Shown here piece by piece: positions 26,001-37,272 of a DNA stretch of 64,000 bases; positions within the stretch are counted from its first letter, which is position 1, and every line of letters begins with the position of its first letter. Location: positions 233,731-297,730 of the forward strand of contig VXCM01000413.1 of assembly GCA_014773175.1 (NCBI GenBank), given 5' to 3'. The notes under the pieces are model-generated. The model did no database searches, had not been told where the DNA came from, and saw nothing but the letters and a program-made list of their open reading frames with translations. Made by a program: the position numbers and the translations under genes. Origin of the DNA: Lucifuga dentata. Its lineage: Eukaryota > Chordata > Actinopteri > Ophidiiformes > Bythitidae.

Positions 26001-29000
26001 AAACAAAATGATCCTCGTTTGCTCAGGTGCTGCCGTTACTAGCAGATCAGCTTCATCACACTCCTTTGTCAAAAGCTGACCTCCTCCTCAACCTCCTTCG
26101 GCTCATCCATCAGGCCTTGAGACACGTTGACAAAACTATGCAGGTAAAAATTAGATTAGATAATGTCTCCGGGTAAACCGGATGAAAAGTTAACAGATAG
26201 GTAATTCATAAAAAAATAATTTAACAAAACAATCAGTATTAGCACAGCAAAATCACTTTAAATGTAAAGGGCAGTGCATTGAGATGACAGGTGGGACAAC
26301 ATTCTGTATCCTTTCCGAGATATTCACCGCTGACGGCACAAAAGTTACCAAGTGTAGAGATGCACTGATAAAGGGAATGTCAGGATGAGATACTGGAATG
26401 CTACATCTGATACTGATGATGCTCTTATGCAAGAAGGCTGTAAATTTTTCAGATAAGGAATGTTCACCTCAAATTGATACATGATGGTTTAACAGACGGT
26501 CTTTTGTGGGAAAAAGGAAAATCTTTTTGAAATTGTACTGTCTCATACTTTTGATTTCTGAATTATAGCCATATAGCTATGTACTTATAAATGTCACAAT
26601 GTATTAGCAGTATTTTCAATATTGTTTTCCTCATCTGTTCACTGTTTTTGGTTTCAGCCACTATTTCAGGATTTTTTTTGTTTTTACTCACTTTTAAAAA
26701 TTTTTTCAAATTTTTAAAGGTCCTGGAAAAAAAAAATAATTTCATAAATATGTCAAGCAAGTATGTCACCCTTTTCTTGCAAAACATCAAAGATTTTTTC
26801 ATTTCTATCTTGCACTTAGGGAAGTTTAAAAAAAAAAAAAAATCCAATAAAAAGGATCAAAGATTTTGGGTGATCGAGCCCCTCCCATGATATAAATCCT
26901 GCAAGTCTACTTTTGTCCTGGACCTACAGTAAGTAGCACTGGACCAGTAACGTGGGTCAGAAGTTTACATTTGAGTATCACTTTACTGTTGAAATCTCTT
27001 TGTTATTCAGATGAAGTGCCTCCCAGAGTCTGGCTCTGCCCCAACATCCTGTACGGTCACACATTAATCCACAAATTATATTCTCATGGGACCTTTATAC
27101 AGCAAATCAACCAACCAATTATTAAGAAGTTAGCAGGCAAACAGAAGTGATCCATGCCTGTACTGTTTAACTTAATAACAGCTTATGTGTATGTATGTTT
27201 TTGTGATGTATTAATCTGAGTTGTCAAGAAATGACAGCGCAGAGGTGGGAGACAACATTCTATAACAAAACACGACAACAGTAAATTCATTCTTAGACCT
27301 GCAGTTTTCTTTGTTTTTGCTTTTTGGCCGTGCAATTGATGAATTATAGTGTACAAGCAGACAGCTGCTGGGCTACTATCACAACAGCCATGCAACAAAA
27401 ACCAAACTCAACACACGTTTCCTCCACAAGACATAGCCACGCATCAGGGGATATCCGCTTTATCGCAACATCTCCCTTCACAGCACGACAGCCTTTAATG
27501 CGTGGAGGTCCTGTCGAGTTCCATCTTGTGTTCAGATGAGAAGTGTGATTATCTAAAGTCCCCTGCCTATCTCTCTGTTGGACAGAGACTAGACATTGAA
27601 ACAGTACGTCCCTGTTTTTGTGGCTTTGAAGAGGATGTGGTGAACTGCCTCCATCACTAATACACAGGCTCAGGTCCCGGCTGGGGTTGGTGGTCTCATG
27701 GTGTGTTTGTGTTTGGAAAATAGGATAAAGGACTCAATGGAAATTGTTTTTGGTAAGAGTGTTGAGCCTAAAATGTGTGTACAATATAACATGCCACCTC
27801 TGTGTGTGGATCTACAAACATTACTAAGTTGACAAATGCCTACTACTTAGTATTGACCACTTCAGCCCCACTCCAAACCCGACGCTCAGGCCCGAGGCTT
27901 CAGGCTATCCCAAACCCAGATCTTGCAAGCTACAGCCCATAACTTCCTTTCAGTTTCAGTGCACTGCTCCAGTCCTGATGCAAAAAGTCCTTCCATGTTT
28001 GTTTGTCAGGCCAAATATGCTTGATGTTCAGCTGGAATCATATGCTCACTTACTGCTGTAACCTGTGTTCGCAAAAAGATGAAAACCCATTAGCACCAGG
28101 CCAGAATCCACAAATAGAGGGAGATGGATTCAAAGTCTGGGGTTCCAGTGAAGGGTGATGTCGACTTTGCAGAGAGGAGAATGGCTGATGGGAAGAGGGA
28201 GCTAGTAAGTTAGAAAAACCTAAATTGCTCCAGGAATTTGGAAGTAGACAAATCTCCCATACTAGCTGTATTGTATTGCTCTGATTTATTGTCTCAATTA
28301 TTTATTTGGAGAAGCCTGGAGAGCCATCAGAATCTCCTAAAGGTTTCTTGAAAGTCAAAACATTGCCATATTTTTCATTACATTTGATGGAAACAGTTGT
28401 AGGCATATCAGTCTTATTTTGACAGTTGAATAACAAAAGTAACTGAAATGAGACACTGTGTGTGTGTGTGTATTTGAGCAGCACGTAGCCCTGTCTGCCA
28501 CTCTGCGGCGTATAGGAGAGGAAGTATCAAAGCCGCCTCCAGCCCAGCTAAAGGTGTCCGAGTCTGAAGATCCAGATCTACCCAAGTCATGCGCTGGAAG
28601 TGGTGGACCCTTCAGAAACAGGCCCCTTTACAGGAGCCCCTGTCCACACACACGCGTCCTCTCCATTCTCATCATCCTCCGCACTGTCACACAAGGTACT
28701 GAAACCTTATACATATATTCTATGTGCTATATACTTTATCATAGGCATTGTAGTTGCAAAGTGTAAACAGATGCATTTTTAAATAGAGTTATAGAGCACA
28801 GAAGGGTTAGAATGATGAGTAATGTATGGGAAGCCATAAACTCGATTGATTCCACACAAGAGTATTATATTTATACACCTGTCCCTCCTTCCTTCTGTCC
28901 ATTTTATTTACACCCATATATTATTGTCATTTTTAGTTTTAGTGCCCTCAGTGCAGCAATGATCAGATACAATGCCAGCAGAAGGGATGTCTAGCCTCCA

Positions 29001-32000
29001 GATATCCAGAAACTCTACAGTGAGGTTTTATAGCATTGCAAAAGTAAAACTGCAAACATAGTGAATTTGAAGCATTAAAACATTTTAAACTTTAGTCAAA
29101 TCTTCTCTTTACATCGTGTACCTCTTGCTGGTATCAGAGACTTTTATTGAAAGGAAATGATAACATATACATATACGGTAAATGCTTTAAGTAAAGTCAA
29201 GAATTGGCTTGTGGCAAAGATACAGACAGAAACATACTTTTATATATTGAGCCAACATTCAAAAAAAGGCAAAACAATATTGTACAGGGAACAAAAAAAA
29301 TTTCAGTAAGCTCTCTTTCCCTGTGATTATGTCAAGATGCGGTTTCAAAGGAAAAAGATCACAGAAAGAAAAGACCTTCTGGCTAATGGTGAAACATTTG
29401 GGGAACAAAATGAAAAAGGTGTTAGCTATTCAGATTACGCTGGCATGCATTTAATGACAAAGATGACACATGAATTAGAAAGCACATACAAAATATTGTG
29501 CTAATTTGGCCACTTTGGAGAGGTTTTGGCAGACCTTTGGCACAAGGTGACACCATTCACAAAAGAAAAATCCCTCCGGCTCATTCTTTGGTGTAGAGGT
29601 ATAAAATATTAGACCATGGTGGTTGATATAATGATCAAGCATTATCCAAGTTTTCAGAGGGCTGGCATAAATTGTGACAAATCTGCTTATTTAGAAAGAT
29701 GATTTTTTTTTTTTTTCTTAAAACAAGAACAAAAAAATGCAGGTTTGTTCTACCTTGTAACTTCATTTTCTCACACTATGTCCACACACACTAACATTCA
29801 CAGATACTTTAGACGTCCAATTTCAGATGAATCCCACAGCCATGAATGTAGTTATCACAGATTCCGAGTTCTAAGCTGATATACTATATATGGGCATTTA
29901 AGTAAGGCAGAATTTCCCCCCAAAAAATACAGACAGGGTGCTTGCAGGTACATTTACATATTAATTACATACATAGAGTAATTATGGTAAATATTTTCAT
30001 TTCTTTATATTTCATTTTGAATTCATATTTCCACTTTACTGCTCGTTTGATTCACTGTTTGTAGCAGTTTTTAAGATTCATGTAGAGTCACAGAAACCTG
30101 AAATCTGCTGTATGCTTTTTCAGAACACTGAGGAGGGAAGGTTTCTGCAGTGTTTAGTCAGATAGTCATGGACACAGATTTTTAACACATATACACATAT
30201 ATCCCATGCAAATGGGAAAAAAAGCTTTTAATCACATCCAAGTTTTGCTCCTTGGTCCTCAACCTGTAAATCCAAGAGCACTGTGGGTGTAGCCCACTCA
30301 TCCGGCGAACCTCTCCACTGAAAAATGGACTTCCATCTGCTCATCCCTTCAGGACTCTTTCATCAAGTCTCAACATCCTTTTTATCTTTCAGTCTGTTTG
30401 CCAGGCCCACTTACTTACCTTCTGAGGATTGACATGAAACCAGATTGAGCGTAATGGAATGGTATTTGTTCTCTTTACGTTTACTGGGATTCTATACATA
30501 ATAGGTACCCTTCTTAGACGGATCTAACCGAGCTTCTTCCAGCACAGTAATAAATCTTTTATTCCATGTCATGTTGCATAAATCCAGACCATTTGGGCAT
30601 CTTAAAAGCAATTTCTTTGATCTTTCAGTTAAGATGATCACAGACCAAAGGTTTGGGTTTGACATGCAAAATTGTTTTTGGAACAGGTTTTATTCTGAGT
30701 TGGACCAGAGAATAATGGCAGCAGGTATTATGGGCAAACTGGAATGCAGGAGTGTTTGAATGATTGCTTGAAGGTTAGTAAGATGTGGATAAATGGAAGA
30801 TTTTCTCATCAAAAGTTAAAGTCTTATTTTAGAAAACTAAGAAAAATTACATAAGGGAAAAACAGATTCAGATATGCTGTAGAAGCTTTCAGAGTATTGA
30901 ATTCCACACAAGTGTTGACAGATAAATTCTGAGCCTGGAATAGAAAGCTCTAGGTGTTATTCATAGTTAACCAGAATTTGATACAGTTTATCTCAGTTGA
31001 TAGAAGTCCTTTTTTTGGGTTTCAAATCCTCCTTAAGCCACATCAATAACTTGGGCAAAATGGCTCCAGCAAAACATTTTTCATGTTTAGGAAGTCTGAG
31101 GGGTCAACTCAGGTGAGTAGGGGGCGTGTTGAACTAGTTCAAAGTCACTGTCATGGCTACTAGCCATGGCACAACAGATGTGTGTGAAGGTGCACTGTTG
31201 GTCCATTGTAAAACTCACAGAAACTGAGATGTTTGTAGGTGAGAATCACTTCATTCAAATGAATGCAGTTAATGCAAAACAATGGAATCAGTCAAGCAAT
31301 CACTGCACACCTGATTATGTATCAGGCTCAGAACTTTTCAGTCAGTCATTCTCTTACTTGTTTGATCATCATTCTGGTCATCATAGACAAAGTCTACAAA
31401 GTCTCTGGTCCTGTGTTTGGTGGTTTAGGTGATCCATGGATCACAATCTGTGGATGAACCAGATGCTTGTGTTTGTGTAAGCTTTGGATGTGTCCTGTCT
31501 GCAGCAGACGTGCTGGCCCAGGCTGTGGACGTCCTCCATACTGAGCTGTTGTGTGAAGAGAGCCAAGGCCTCTTCATCCACTATGGAGGTGTGACTGTGA
31601 TCCTGTGGGTGCTTCGGGCTGGCCGTGGAGCGCCACACACACTCATAGACATTCTGATGCAGCTCACCGAACAGTCTCGTGAGTAGACGTGCTTGTACAC
31701 ACACGCACGCACACACACACACATTCATACTTATGTGCATTATCCATGCTCATCAGCTGTGTGTTTTGATGAACTTGTCAACAATAACCACACAGCACAG
31801 GTTCATGTTATTTCTCAGAAAATGAATGATAAATAGCACTTTATTTGAGTAATGAACTTAGCAATTCAGAAGAAAGCGACAACAACTAACAATCTTGGAG
31901 AAATCTGGCAGTTCTGAAATTAGGGTTTATGTTAAGCTACTTTGTCAGCCTAATTAGGCAAATCTCTTATGATCACTTCAGATCTGATTTTGAAATTGTA

Positions 32001-35000
32001 CAGTTCACTTATCGTGGAAAATCTTTTGACGTTAACATAGCCTTGAAAACTGCTGCGATCACTCTTCTAGATTTGTAGACTGCCATTGCTATCACTGTTT
32101 ACCTTGATTTACTGCAGCACCTCCTGCCATATGACTTCTATGAAATCCACCTGAGAAGTAGTGCTTTGTCCAAGCTAGCATCAGTCATTCAGTCGTTTGG
32201 GGGCCATTTTATAGGAAGACAAAAGACTTCATGCAGATGAATGGGGAAAGAGAACAGCTGCAGTACGTTTCCACAGAAGGCAGTGGAATTCGAAAAGGTT
32301 ATGAGCCATATCATTTAAGACTGCTGAATGCTGATATACAACAGAGCCACATGCCAGAGGCCACTTGGCCAGGATCATATACAGTACATGTATGTGCAGT
32401 TGTATGTGCTTCTACCAGACTGCATTAAGACTTGCTAATTATTGTGTTTTATAAGCAGTAATGAGGAGAGACAGGAAAGGGGTAAGGAGGAGGGGAGAGA
32501 GACTTACACCTGAAGCTTGCCAACAAAAGCTCTGGTTGTGCAAAACACACACACACACACACAGACACACGCCCTTATGCGTTCATGTTCATGCGGCAAT
32601 AACTATATGGCATGGAGAATGTACAGACATACCTATTACACAACACACCTCGTGAATACCATATTAATGGATCACAAAAATGTGGTTTGCAATCTCAGAA
32701 TGCACACACACGCTCAGCAACAGTTTATTCTGGCCTAAATCAATAATGTCTGGTTTTGTGGGCATGTTAACTATCAAACTTCTTGATTTACTCAACTTCC
32801 AAGGATACTATGGACACACTACCTACTAGGTGTGGTGTGTTTGTGCATGTGTGTTTGTGCGTGTGTGTTTGTGCGCGTGTGTGTGTGTGTGTGTGTGTGT
32901 GCATTCCTCCTCATCCCCACTTAAGTCTCATTCAAGGTACTAAACCCATGTTGCCCAGATAGAGGTATGTGTGTGTGTCTGTGCGTTGTTTTTGGGGCTG
33001 TTACTGTGAAGACAAAGCCTCTGTCACCCATTTGAATCACTGTGAAGGGAACTACTCACCCTTGTTTGCTACTGATTAATGTCTCCCACAGCATCTGATG
33101 TCACGAGGAAACATAGTGATGTGTGTCCATCTGTGTTTGTCTAAGCACACTTATAGAATGTAGCACACATAGAAACCATAGCAAGCACCTTTTTCTTTTT
33201 GGCTCCTGGTCTAAATATGTCTCAACAGTGCAGGCGAACATCCAGTATTAGTGGCTGTGAAGCAGATCAAATGAAGGGACGATTTAGAAGCACTTCAGGC
33301 AGCAACAAAGCCGAGCTGACTGGTGCCGTAACACCTCATACTTCATGTTATGAAGAGAGTCTCCAGCCACACATCTGAAGAGTACTGTTCAGATGTCAAA
33401 CACTGCTACAAAGCTTCTTTTTCATTCATCTCATACTACCACACAAGTTTTTTGTCATCATCATATTATCCAATTCTATTCTTCCAGCTCTTCCCATTAT
33501 ATGCCAGCAGAATCACTGTACCAGCAAAAAAAAAAGAATCCCTGTGCTACTCAGATGATATTCTTCTCTCACACCCACGCACAGTTCAGGACAACAGAGG
33601 GTTGGTTTTTCAAGCAGCAGGAATGTGACTCAAGCTAAAACAAATGTTTATTTACTAGGAACTGACTCATTTTTGGACTTCATAAGGTCCACATTTCACT
33701 TTTATTGACTAACAAACCATGCAGCTCCCATCTGTGCAGTTTAACACTTTAGTCTTTTCTTTGTTTGATTATCCCAGTGTGTGAAGTTATGATTTGATGC
33801 AGAGAAGGTCACAGTAAATGACAATATGGAGGCTCATCCAAAATCAACACATCATCGCTTAGACCAGCATGTGCGTCCTCGTTTCTGTTCGGTTTGATCA
33901 ATCAGTTTATTTGCATGTGTGAGCATGTGTGCATTTTTATGCTTCCTTGTGTTCATTGTGCAGACTGTGTGTGGGAGTGTGTAGCTTGCATTCCTATGCA
34001 AATCTGGAATGTTTTGTTAAATACTATCAAAACAAAGAGCTTTGACATTGAATAAAAATGCCTAAGACCAACTGTTCTGTCACATAATATGCTAACTGCT
34101 CTACTGAAGAAGACTGTTCATCTAAGCAGCGATCTGGTCTGTAGCACTGTGTTTACATTTTGAGATTTTTAACAAGCTTAGAATTGCATTCAGCTGTAGA
34201 CTGAAATGGACCGGCTGACGGTCAAACTGCAGCCAATATTGGCAGACAACTTGCTGAATTCCAGCTGAAATTTTAAATCCAGTAAAGAAATCACCTGGGG
34301 TAAGTATAAAATGTTTAAACGGTAAATGTAATAAAATGGCAACTCATTCGTTGTTTATTGCATCACATCACTCTGTGTGTGTGCTTGTAGGTTATCTGAC
34401 TCCCTTTCTGGAAGCATGTAGCTGTGAGGAGTTTTTCCAAACAGCCTCCCAGCTCCTTAAAAACTCATGTTTGGAGCTTCCATCACTGGAAAAACTTTCC
34501 ATCTTGCTCCAGAAACTCTCCAGCATCAGGTACACACACTGAGCGAGGATTTACATCTGTAAACAAATGGATTAGTATGTTGTAAACATCTACATGCTCA
34601 CCCATACACAGATAAGTATAATTCCCTTCTCATGTCTGTGGAGGCTGATCACAGAACTGACAAAGATGCAACATTTAGAGGCAGAAATAAATACGAATAA
34701 AAACCATTAACAGAAAGCTTTTGACTGTTCTCTTGCCCCCACTGTTCATTTAGAATGACAGCAGCAGAAATGAGAATATAAGATTTTTTTATGTGTTATT
34801 TTTTTAATCAAGATGTAGAATCAAGTCAATTTATAATAGAAACCCAATGGTGTGGGAATGGGGGGAGTTGCAATAAGTTGGTAAGATACAGAAATTTGCA
34901 TTTCTTGCGCAAAAAAGGGACAGCTCAGATTAATGATATTAATGAAAAACACCATAATATTTGGCATTTTACCTGTTTTATTATGAATATACTTATGGAT

Positions 35001-35227
35001 GTACAATATACTATACTATCGCAGAGTCCTAGTGAGGCTTATAGGTTATGAGTGACCGCATTTTTTTTTTTTTTTTTTNTTTTTTTTTTTTTTTTTTCAG
35101 GAAGAACCGTCGTCTGTTTGAGATGTCCTCCCTACACGTCCAGATCCAGGAGCTTCATCACAAAACCAACCCCACACACAGCTTCCTCTGCCTCAATCTG
35201 CGCTCTATCCTTCATAACCTCAAATAA
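21656..35227 (+). CDS. ccdc138: ccdc138, coiled-coil domain-containing protein 138 (15 coding exons)
   Basis: The coding exons (21656-21736, 22091-22130, 22658-22775, 22864-22964, 23269-23432, 23847-23984, 24189-24311, 24621-24698, 24826-24945, 25718-25867, 26027-26143, 28482-28695, 31505-31678, 34391-34529, 35101-35227) join in frame to 1884 bp, 627 aa plus stop. Human CCDC138 is a little longer (about 665 aa). Matching segments include KSNFDTIKELNDSLKKQ and QARLDNLQ (coiled coil, about residues 169-300), then a helical C-terminal part with LILRTVTQ-like, PFLEAC and LEKLSILLQKLS. Proteomic work on the family places it at centrosomes or centriolar satellites; its molecular function is not established. 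Fourteen introns were inferred: all GT-AG except intron 7, which starts with GC. The first exon begins at the first in-frame ATG downstream of a CpG-containing promoter-like stretch. The gene is tail to tail with edar, as in mammals. Identity is very secure; the first two exons are the least conserved part. Confidence 0.95.
22091..22130 (+). CDS. ccdc138: ccdc138 coding exon 2
   Basis: A 40-bp exon (LPSSEETTLGTGD) between acceptor TGTTGTAG and donor GATG|GTAAGT. It ends in phase 1 and joins exon 3 as a Glu codon. It is short and poorly conserved, so it rests on splice sites and frame closure. Confidence 0.75.
22658..22775 (+). CDS. ccdc138: ccdc138 coding exon 3
   Basis: Acceptor TGTTTTAG, donor CCA|GTAAGT. 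Encodes a basic segment with SSRSKRPSKENMKGYNKA and then a predicted helix, LHELFKAII. Ends in phase 2. Confidence 0.9.
22864..22964 (+). CDS. ccdc138: ccdc138 coding exon 4
   Basis: Acceptor TTGTTTTTAG. The acidic stretch LPDSDEDLSGD is followed by a linker. The donor ACAG|GTGTGTGT opens directly into a (GT)n microsatellite, so the exact donor is inferred from frame. Confidence 0.88.
22965..23004 (+). repeat. (GT)n microsatellite forming the 5' end of ccdc138 intron 4
   Basis: About 20 GT units start at the donor dinucleotide itself. Every unit offers a possible GT donor, and the usual +3 to +6 donor consensus is replaced by repeat. Confidence 0.95.
23269..23432 (+). CDS. ccdc138: ccdc138 coding exon 5
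   Basis: Acceptor TTGTCCAG, donor AAAG|GTAAGA. Encodes a Ser-rich linker, then FLAKVYQEMLTIYEQLK, which matches the HQIYDELFQIHLKL helix region of mammalian CCDC138 in position and type. Ends in phase 0. Confidence 0.92.
23847..23984 (+). CDS. ccdc138: ccdc138 coding exon 6 (coiled coil)
   Basis: Acceptor TATGCAG. Encodes a strongly charged coiled-coil segment (WEKKLQERERELEQKEAAR) and GVEEVLHTHI. The donor is GAGGAA|GTGAGA. Read-through would run into CA-repeat codons and stop, so splicing here is needed. Confidence 0.93.
24189..24311 (+). CDS. ccdc138: ccdc138 coding exon 7 (coiled coil, GC donor)
   Basis: The acceptor is a CAGCAG tandem (TCTCAGCAG), so the exon may start at 24189 or 24192, with or without one Gln. 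Encodes SKLQDLLQEKSKENRRL and DTIKELNDSLKKQ. No GT donor exists at the end of the homology. The frame requires AAACAG|GCTAGA, a GC-AG intron. Confidence 0.9.
24621..24698 (+). CDS. ccdc138: ccdc138 coding exon 8 (coiled coil)
   Basis: Acceptor AAACCAACAG, donor CTACAG|GTAACG. Encodes LSEITEQNKKLEIQ and QARLDNLQ, the most conserved end of the coiled coil. Phase 0 on both sides. Confidence 0.95.
24826..24945 (+). CDS. ccdc138: ccdc138 coding exon 9
   Basis: Acceptor TTTTGCAG, donor AACAAG|GTACCT. Starts RKLEHNMALKDRQN, matching the RKYEFMTIQR-type continuation in mammals, then a Lys/Ser-rich linker. Confidence 0.92.
25718..25867 (+). CDS. ccdc138: ccdc138 coding exon 10
   Basis: Acceptor TCTCCCCTCAG, donor CTGAAG|GTAGCT. 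Opens the helical C-terminal region with TLKLLALLLDWILDG, equivalent to the ELLTVFMDWISD helix of mammals. Confidence 0.93.
26027..26143 (+). CDS. ccdc138: ccdc138 coding exon 11
   Basis: Acceptor TTTGCTCAG, donor ATGCAG|GTAAAA. Encodes VLPLLADQLHHTPLSKADL and a leucine-rich helix. Aligns with KLLPLMTEQLQWMPF of mammals. Phase 0 on both sides. Confidence 0.95.
26144..28481 (+). other. ccdc138 intron 11, nothing recognised inside
   Basis: A 2.3-kb intron with A/T-rich and low-complexity sequence (for example 26670-26845). The short frames inside lack recognisable domains. No transposon ends with target-site duplications were identified. Confidence 0.6.
28482..28695 (+). CDS. ccdc138: ccdc138 coding exon 12
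   Basis: Acceptor TTTGAGCAG, preceded by a short (GT)n tract. Donor CACAAG|GTACTG. Encodes LSATLRRIGEEV, a Pro/Ser-rich acidic loop, then RVLSILIILRTVTQ, which matches the LSTLIVLKTVTQ block. Ends in phase 1. Confidence 0.95.
28696..31504 (+). other. ccdc138 intron 12, nothing recognised inside
   Basis: A 2.8-kb AT-rich intron. Between about 29130 and 30560 the sequence is largely unique and free of long frames on both strands. A nested non-coding transcript cannot be excluded, but I see no gene. Confidence 0.55.
31505..31678 (+). CDS. ccdc138: ccdc138 coding exon 13
   Basis: The acceptor CTGCAGCAG is again a tandem pair; the first AG gives TVTQ-ADVLAQA, matching mammals. Encodes ADVLAQAVDVLHTELLCEE and IDILMQLTEQS. 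Donor TCTC|GTGAGT, phase 1. Confidence 0.94.
31679..34390 (+). other. ccdc138 intron 13, nothing recognised inside
   Basis: A 2.7-kb intron with short CA/TG tracts (31699-31721, 32544-32564, 32871-32900). No supported coding or mobile feature was found. Confidence 0.55.
34391..34529 (+). CDS. ccdc138: ccdc138 coding exon 14
   Basis: Acceptor GTGCTTGTAG, donor ATCAG|GTACAC. Encodes YLTPFLEACSCEEFFQTAS and LEKLSILLQKLSSI, the strongest match to mammalian CCDC138 outside the coiled coil. Ends in phase 2. Confidence 0.96.
35061..35097 (+). promoter_or_regulatory. Extreme poly-T tract at the acceptor of the last ccdc138 exon
   Basis: About 36 consecutive T, broken by one N at 35079, directly precede CAG|GAAGAAC. 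It serves as the polypyrimidine tract. Its true length is unknown because the N marks an unresolved homopolymer. Confidence 0.8.
35101..35227 (+). CDS. ccdc138: ccdc138 coding exon 15 and stop
   Basis: Encodes KNRRLFEMSSLHVQIQELHH, then KTNPTHSFLCLNLRSILHNL and a TAA stop at 35225. It aligns with NKKLFELFTIHLMLQEI and the TTNPEHAFLCINLNSTLFNL block of mammals, where the protein continues a little further. Confidence 0.96.
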
Positions 35228-35585
35228 CACACACTTAACTTGTTCCTGCCACATTTTCATAAGGTCTGCAGAAAAGCACCAGCATGCATGACCATGACCA
35301 TGCTGTTGGCTCACTCGTGGCCTCATTGGAATTAACACACTTTCAACAGAACTTGAACGCAGCAGCTCTGTCCCGGTCAGCCTTGAATAATATACAGAGA
35401 TGCATGCTTTCATTTTTTTTACAGTTACATATTTTAAAGTTCTTTTAGCTGTCAGAAGTCTTTTTGTGTGTGTGTGTGTGTGTAATGATGCATATGTATC
35501 TTTTGCACTTTGTAACCCTCTGTTTTATGTTCCAAAATGCTAATCTGATGCATTGTCTCTTCCTGTGATGAAAAACCTTCCATGA

Positions 35586-35591
35586 AATAAA
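35586..35591 (+). terminator. Probable ccdc138 poly(A) signal
   Basis: AATAAA lies 359 bp after the stop, followed about 30 bp later by the G/T-rich GGGTGTCTCATGTGC. A second AATAAA lies near 35673. Either would give a short 3' UTR. Confidence 0.6.
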
Positions 35592-36705
35592 CGCCATGTT
35601 TGCCTGTGGCCTTAATGGGTGTCTCATGTGCTAGGAGGAAGGGAGGCTGTGACTGTGAAGCTTTTTAATGGCAATAAACAAAAAGAACTGAAGGACTTTA
35701 AGATTGGTCCATGTATGAGTTACTGAAATCCATATGTTTTGTATAAACTCATCTTATTTGTTTGTTCCAGAACATGGGTGGGTTGATGGGAGTAATGGTC
35801 TCAGTATGGGATGTTCTGGTGCTGTTGGTTGATGGAAGAGATTAGATGGATTGAAACCATTACATCTGATACTTAGACCTCACTCAAGGAATAGATATCT
35901 GGTTAAAATATTACTTTAAAAAGCTATTACCAGGAAATGGGGCAAACCGGAATAAAGGAAGTAATTTAAGAGATCTTCTGATGGAAAAACTGACACATTT
36001 TGAAATAAAACAGCTGGCGATAAAACAGGAGAAACTGACATTTAAGACCCACAGTGGAGAACAGAAGAGGTAATCCAGTAATAAGACTTTAAGAATCTGG
36101 AATCCCAAAACTAACTGCGTTCAAATCAGAGTTTACTGTTATTTGCAAATCTGGTTATTTATAATGATGATAAGTACTGAGGACTTGCTATATCCCCATG
36201 TCAAACCATTTTACTTACTGCATCACATACTATAAACATTTATGTTTAAGTGTGTTCAGGGCCGTATCTGTCTTTTTGACTGCATTGTTTAGCTTTCTAA
36301 AGGATGAGAAGTGAAGGCCCTGTGTGACTTGGCATGGGAGTGTGGAATTGTCTATTGGCTGATAAATGTCAGACTATTTGGATTTTTCCTCATTGAATCA
36401 TGTAGCATTGGTGATTAAATATGACCACCAAAACTTTCGTGTGAATGCAAATCCATGTGATCTCATATTTACAACTTCTGGTTCACTTATAATAAGTCAG
36501 CATGAAACCTAAGTGGAATATAACTAAAAGCTTCAGTGCAACAGTGATTATTTTATTTTTTAGTGATGTACTGGGCTACAGTTAGTGTTTATAGCGTTAT
36601 AAGAATAATTTCAATTTTGTCCACATTCGCCCTTATTAACTAAACGGTTTCTCTCCAAACTGATCCCAGTCCGGTACTGCTAACACAGTCTTAATGGGGC
36701 CTTAA

Positions 36706-37272
36706 AGGATCATCCTGGCCATTTTGCATGTTTGAGCCTAATATATTCAATTTTCATACATGTTACGTTACTGACAGCCATTTCCCAAAGGATAAAACTG
36801 TGTTTCAGCTTTCCTAATATTTTGCATAATCTTTCAAAATCAAATATTCAAGTGATTCACCCACCTTAAAAATCAGTGTTTCACCTGCTAATTGTTATGC
36901 AGCCTTATGAAGTCACAGTCATTAAAATTATTCGATAAATGCAGGTCTTCTTTTGGGACTATATTCCCTGGTGGAGACATACAGTCACTCTGCGCTTTTT
37001 ATTGCGCTTAAATGCTAAAATTATGTAACTTTAAAAAAAAACCTGTCTTGTTTGCGATGATAGATTACCTATCCCAAGAACGTTTCAGGTATCAACAAGT
37101 TTATTTTAATAGCTTACCAGAATGAACTGAAACCAATGGCAGTCTGAAAGGTAGGAAAAAATAATAATTCACCGTTCCAGTAGTATGCTTTAGGAAATGA
37201 TTGTCAGCAACGTTACATGTATGAAAATTGAATATATTAGGCTCAAACATGCAAAATGGCCAGTATGGTCCT
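36706..37272 (+). mobile_element. TTAA-flanked MITE, copy 1 (567 bp)
   Basis: Non-autonomous DNA transposon. It is bounded by TTAA on both sides (36702-36705 and 37273-37276), with long imperfect terminal inverted repeats beginning AGGATCATCC and, on the other end, AGGACCATACTGGCC. The repeats share GCATGTTTGAGCCTAATATA and the following bases. TTAA target sites are typical of piggyBac and Kolobok families; which one applies is not decided. A second copy in inverted orientation lies at 43675-44251. No transposase is encoded. Confidence 0.88.

Noticed and set aside
29130..30560. Possible 3' UTR of a nested minus-strand gene in ccdc138 intron 12 (TTTATT near the left end)
   Set aside because: No open frame, exon chain or homology was found on the minus strand; a lone AATAAA-like site is not evidence.
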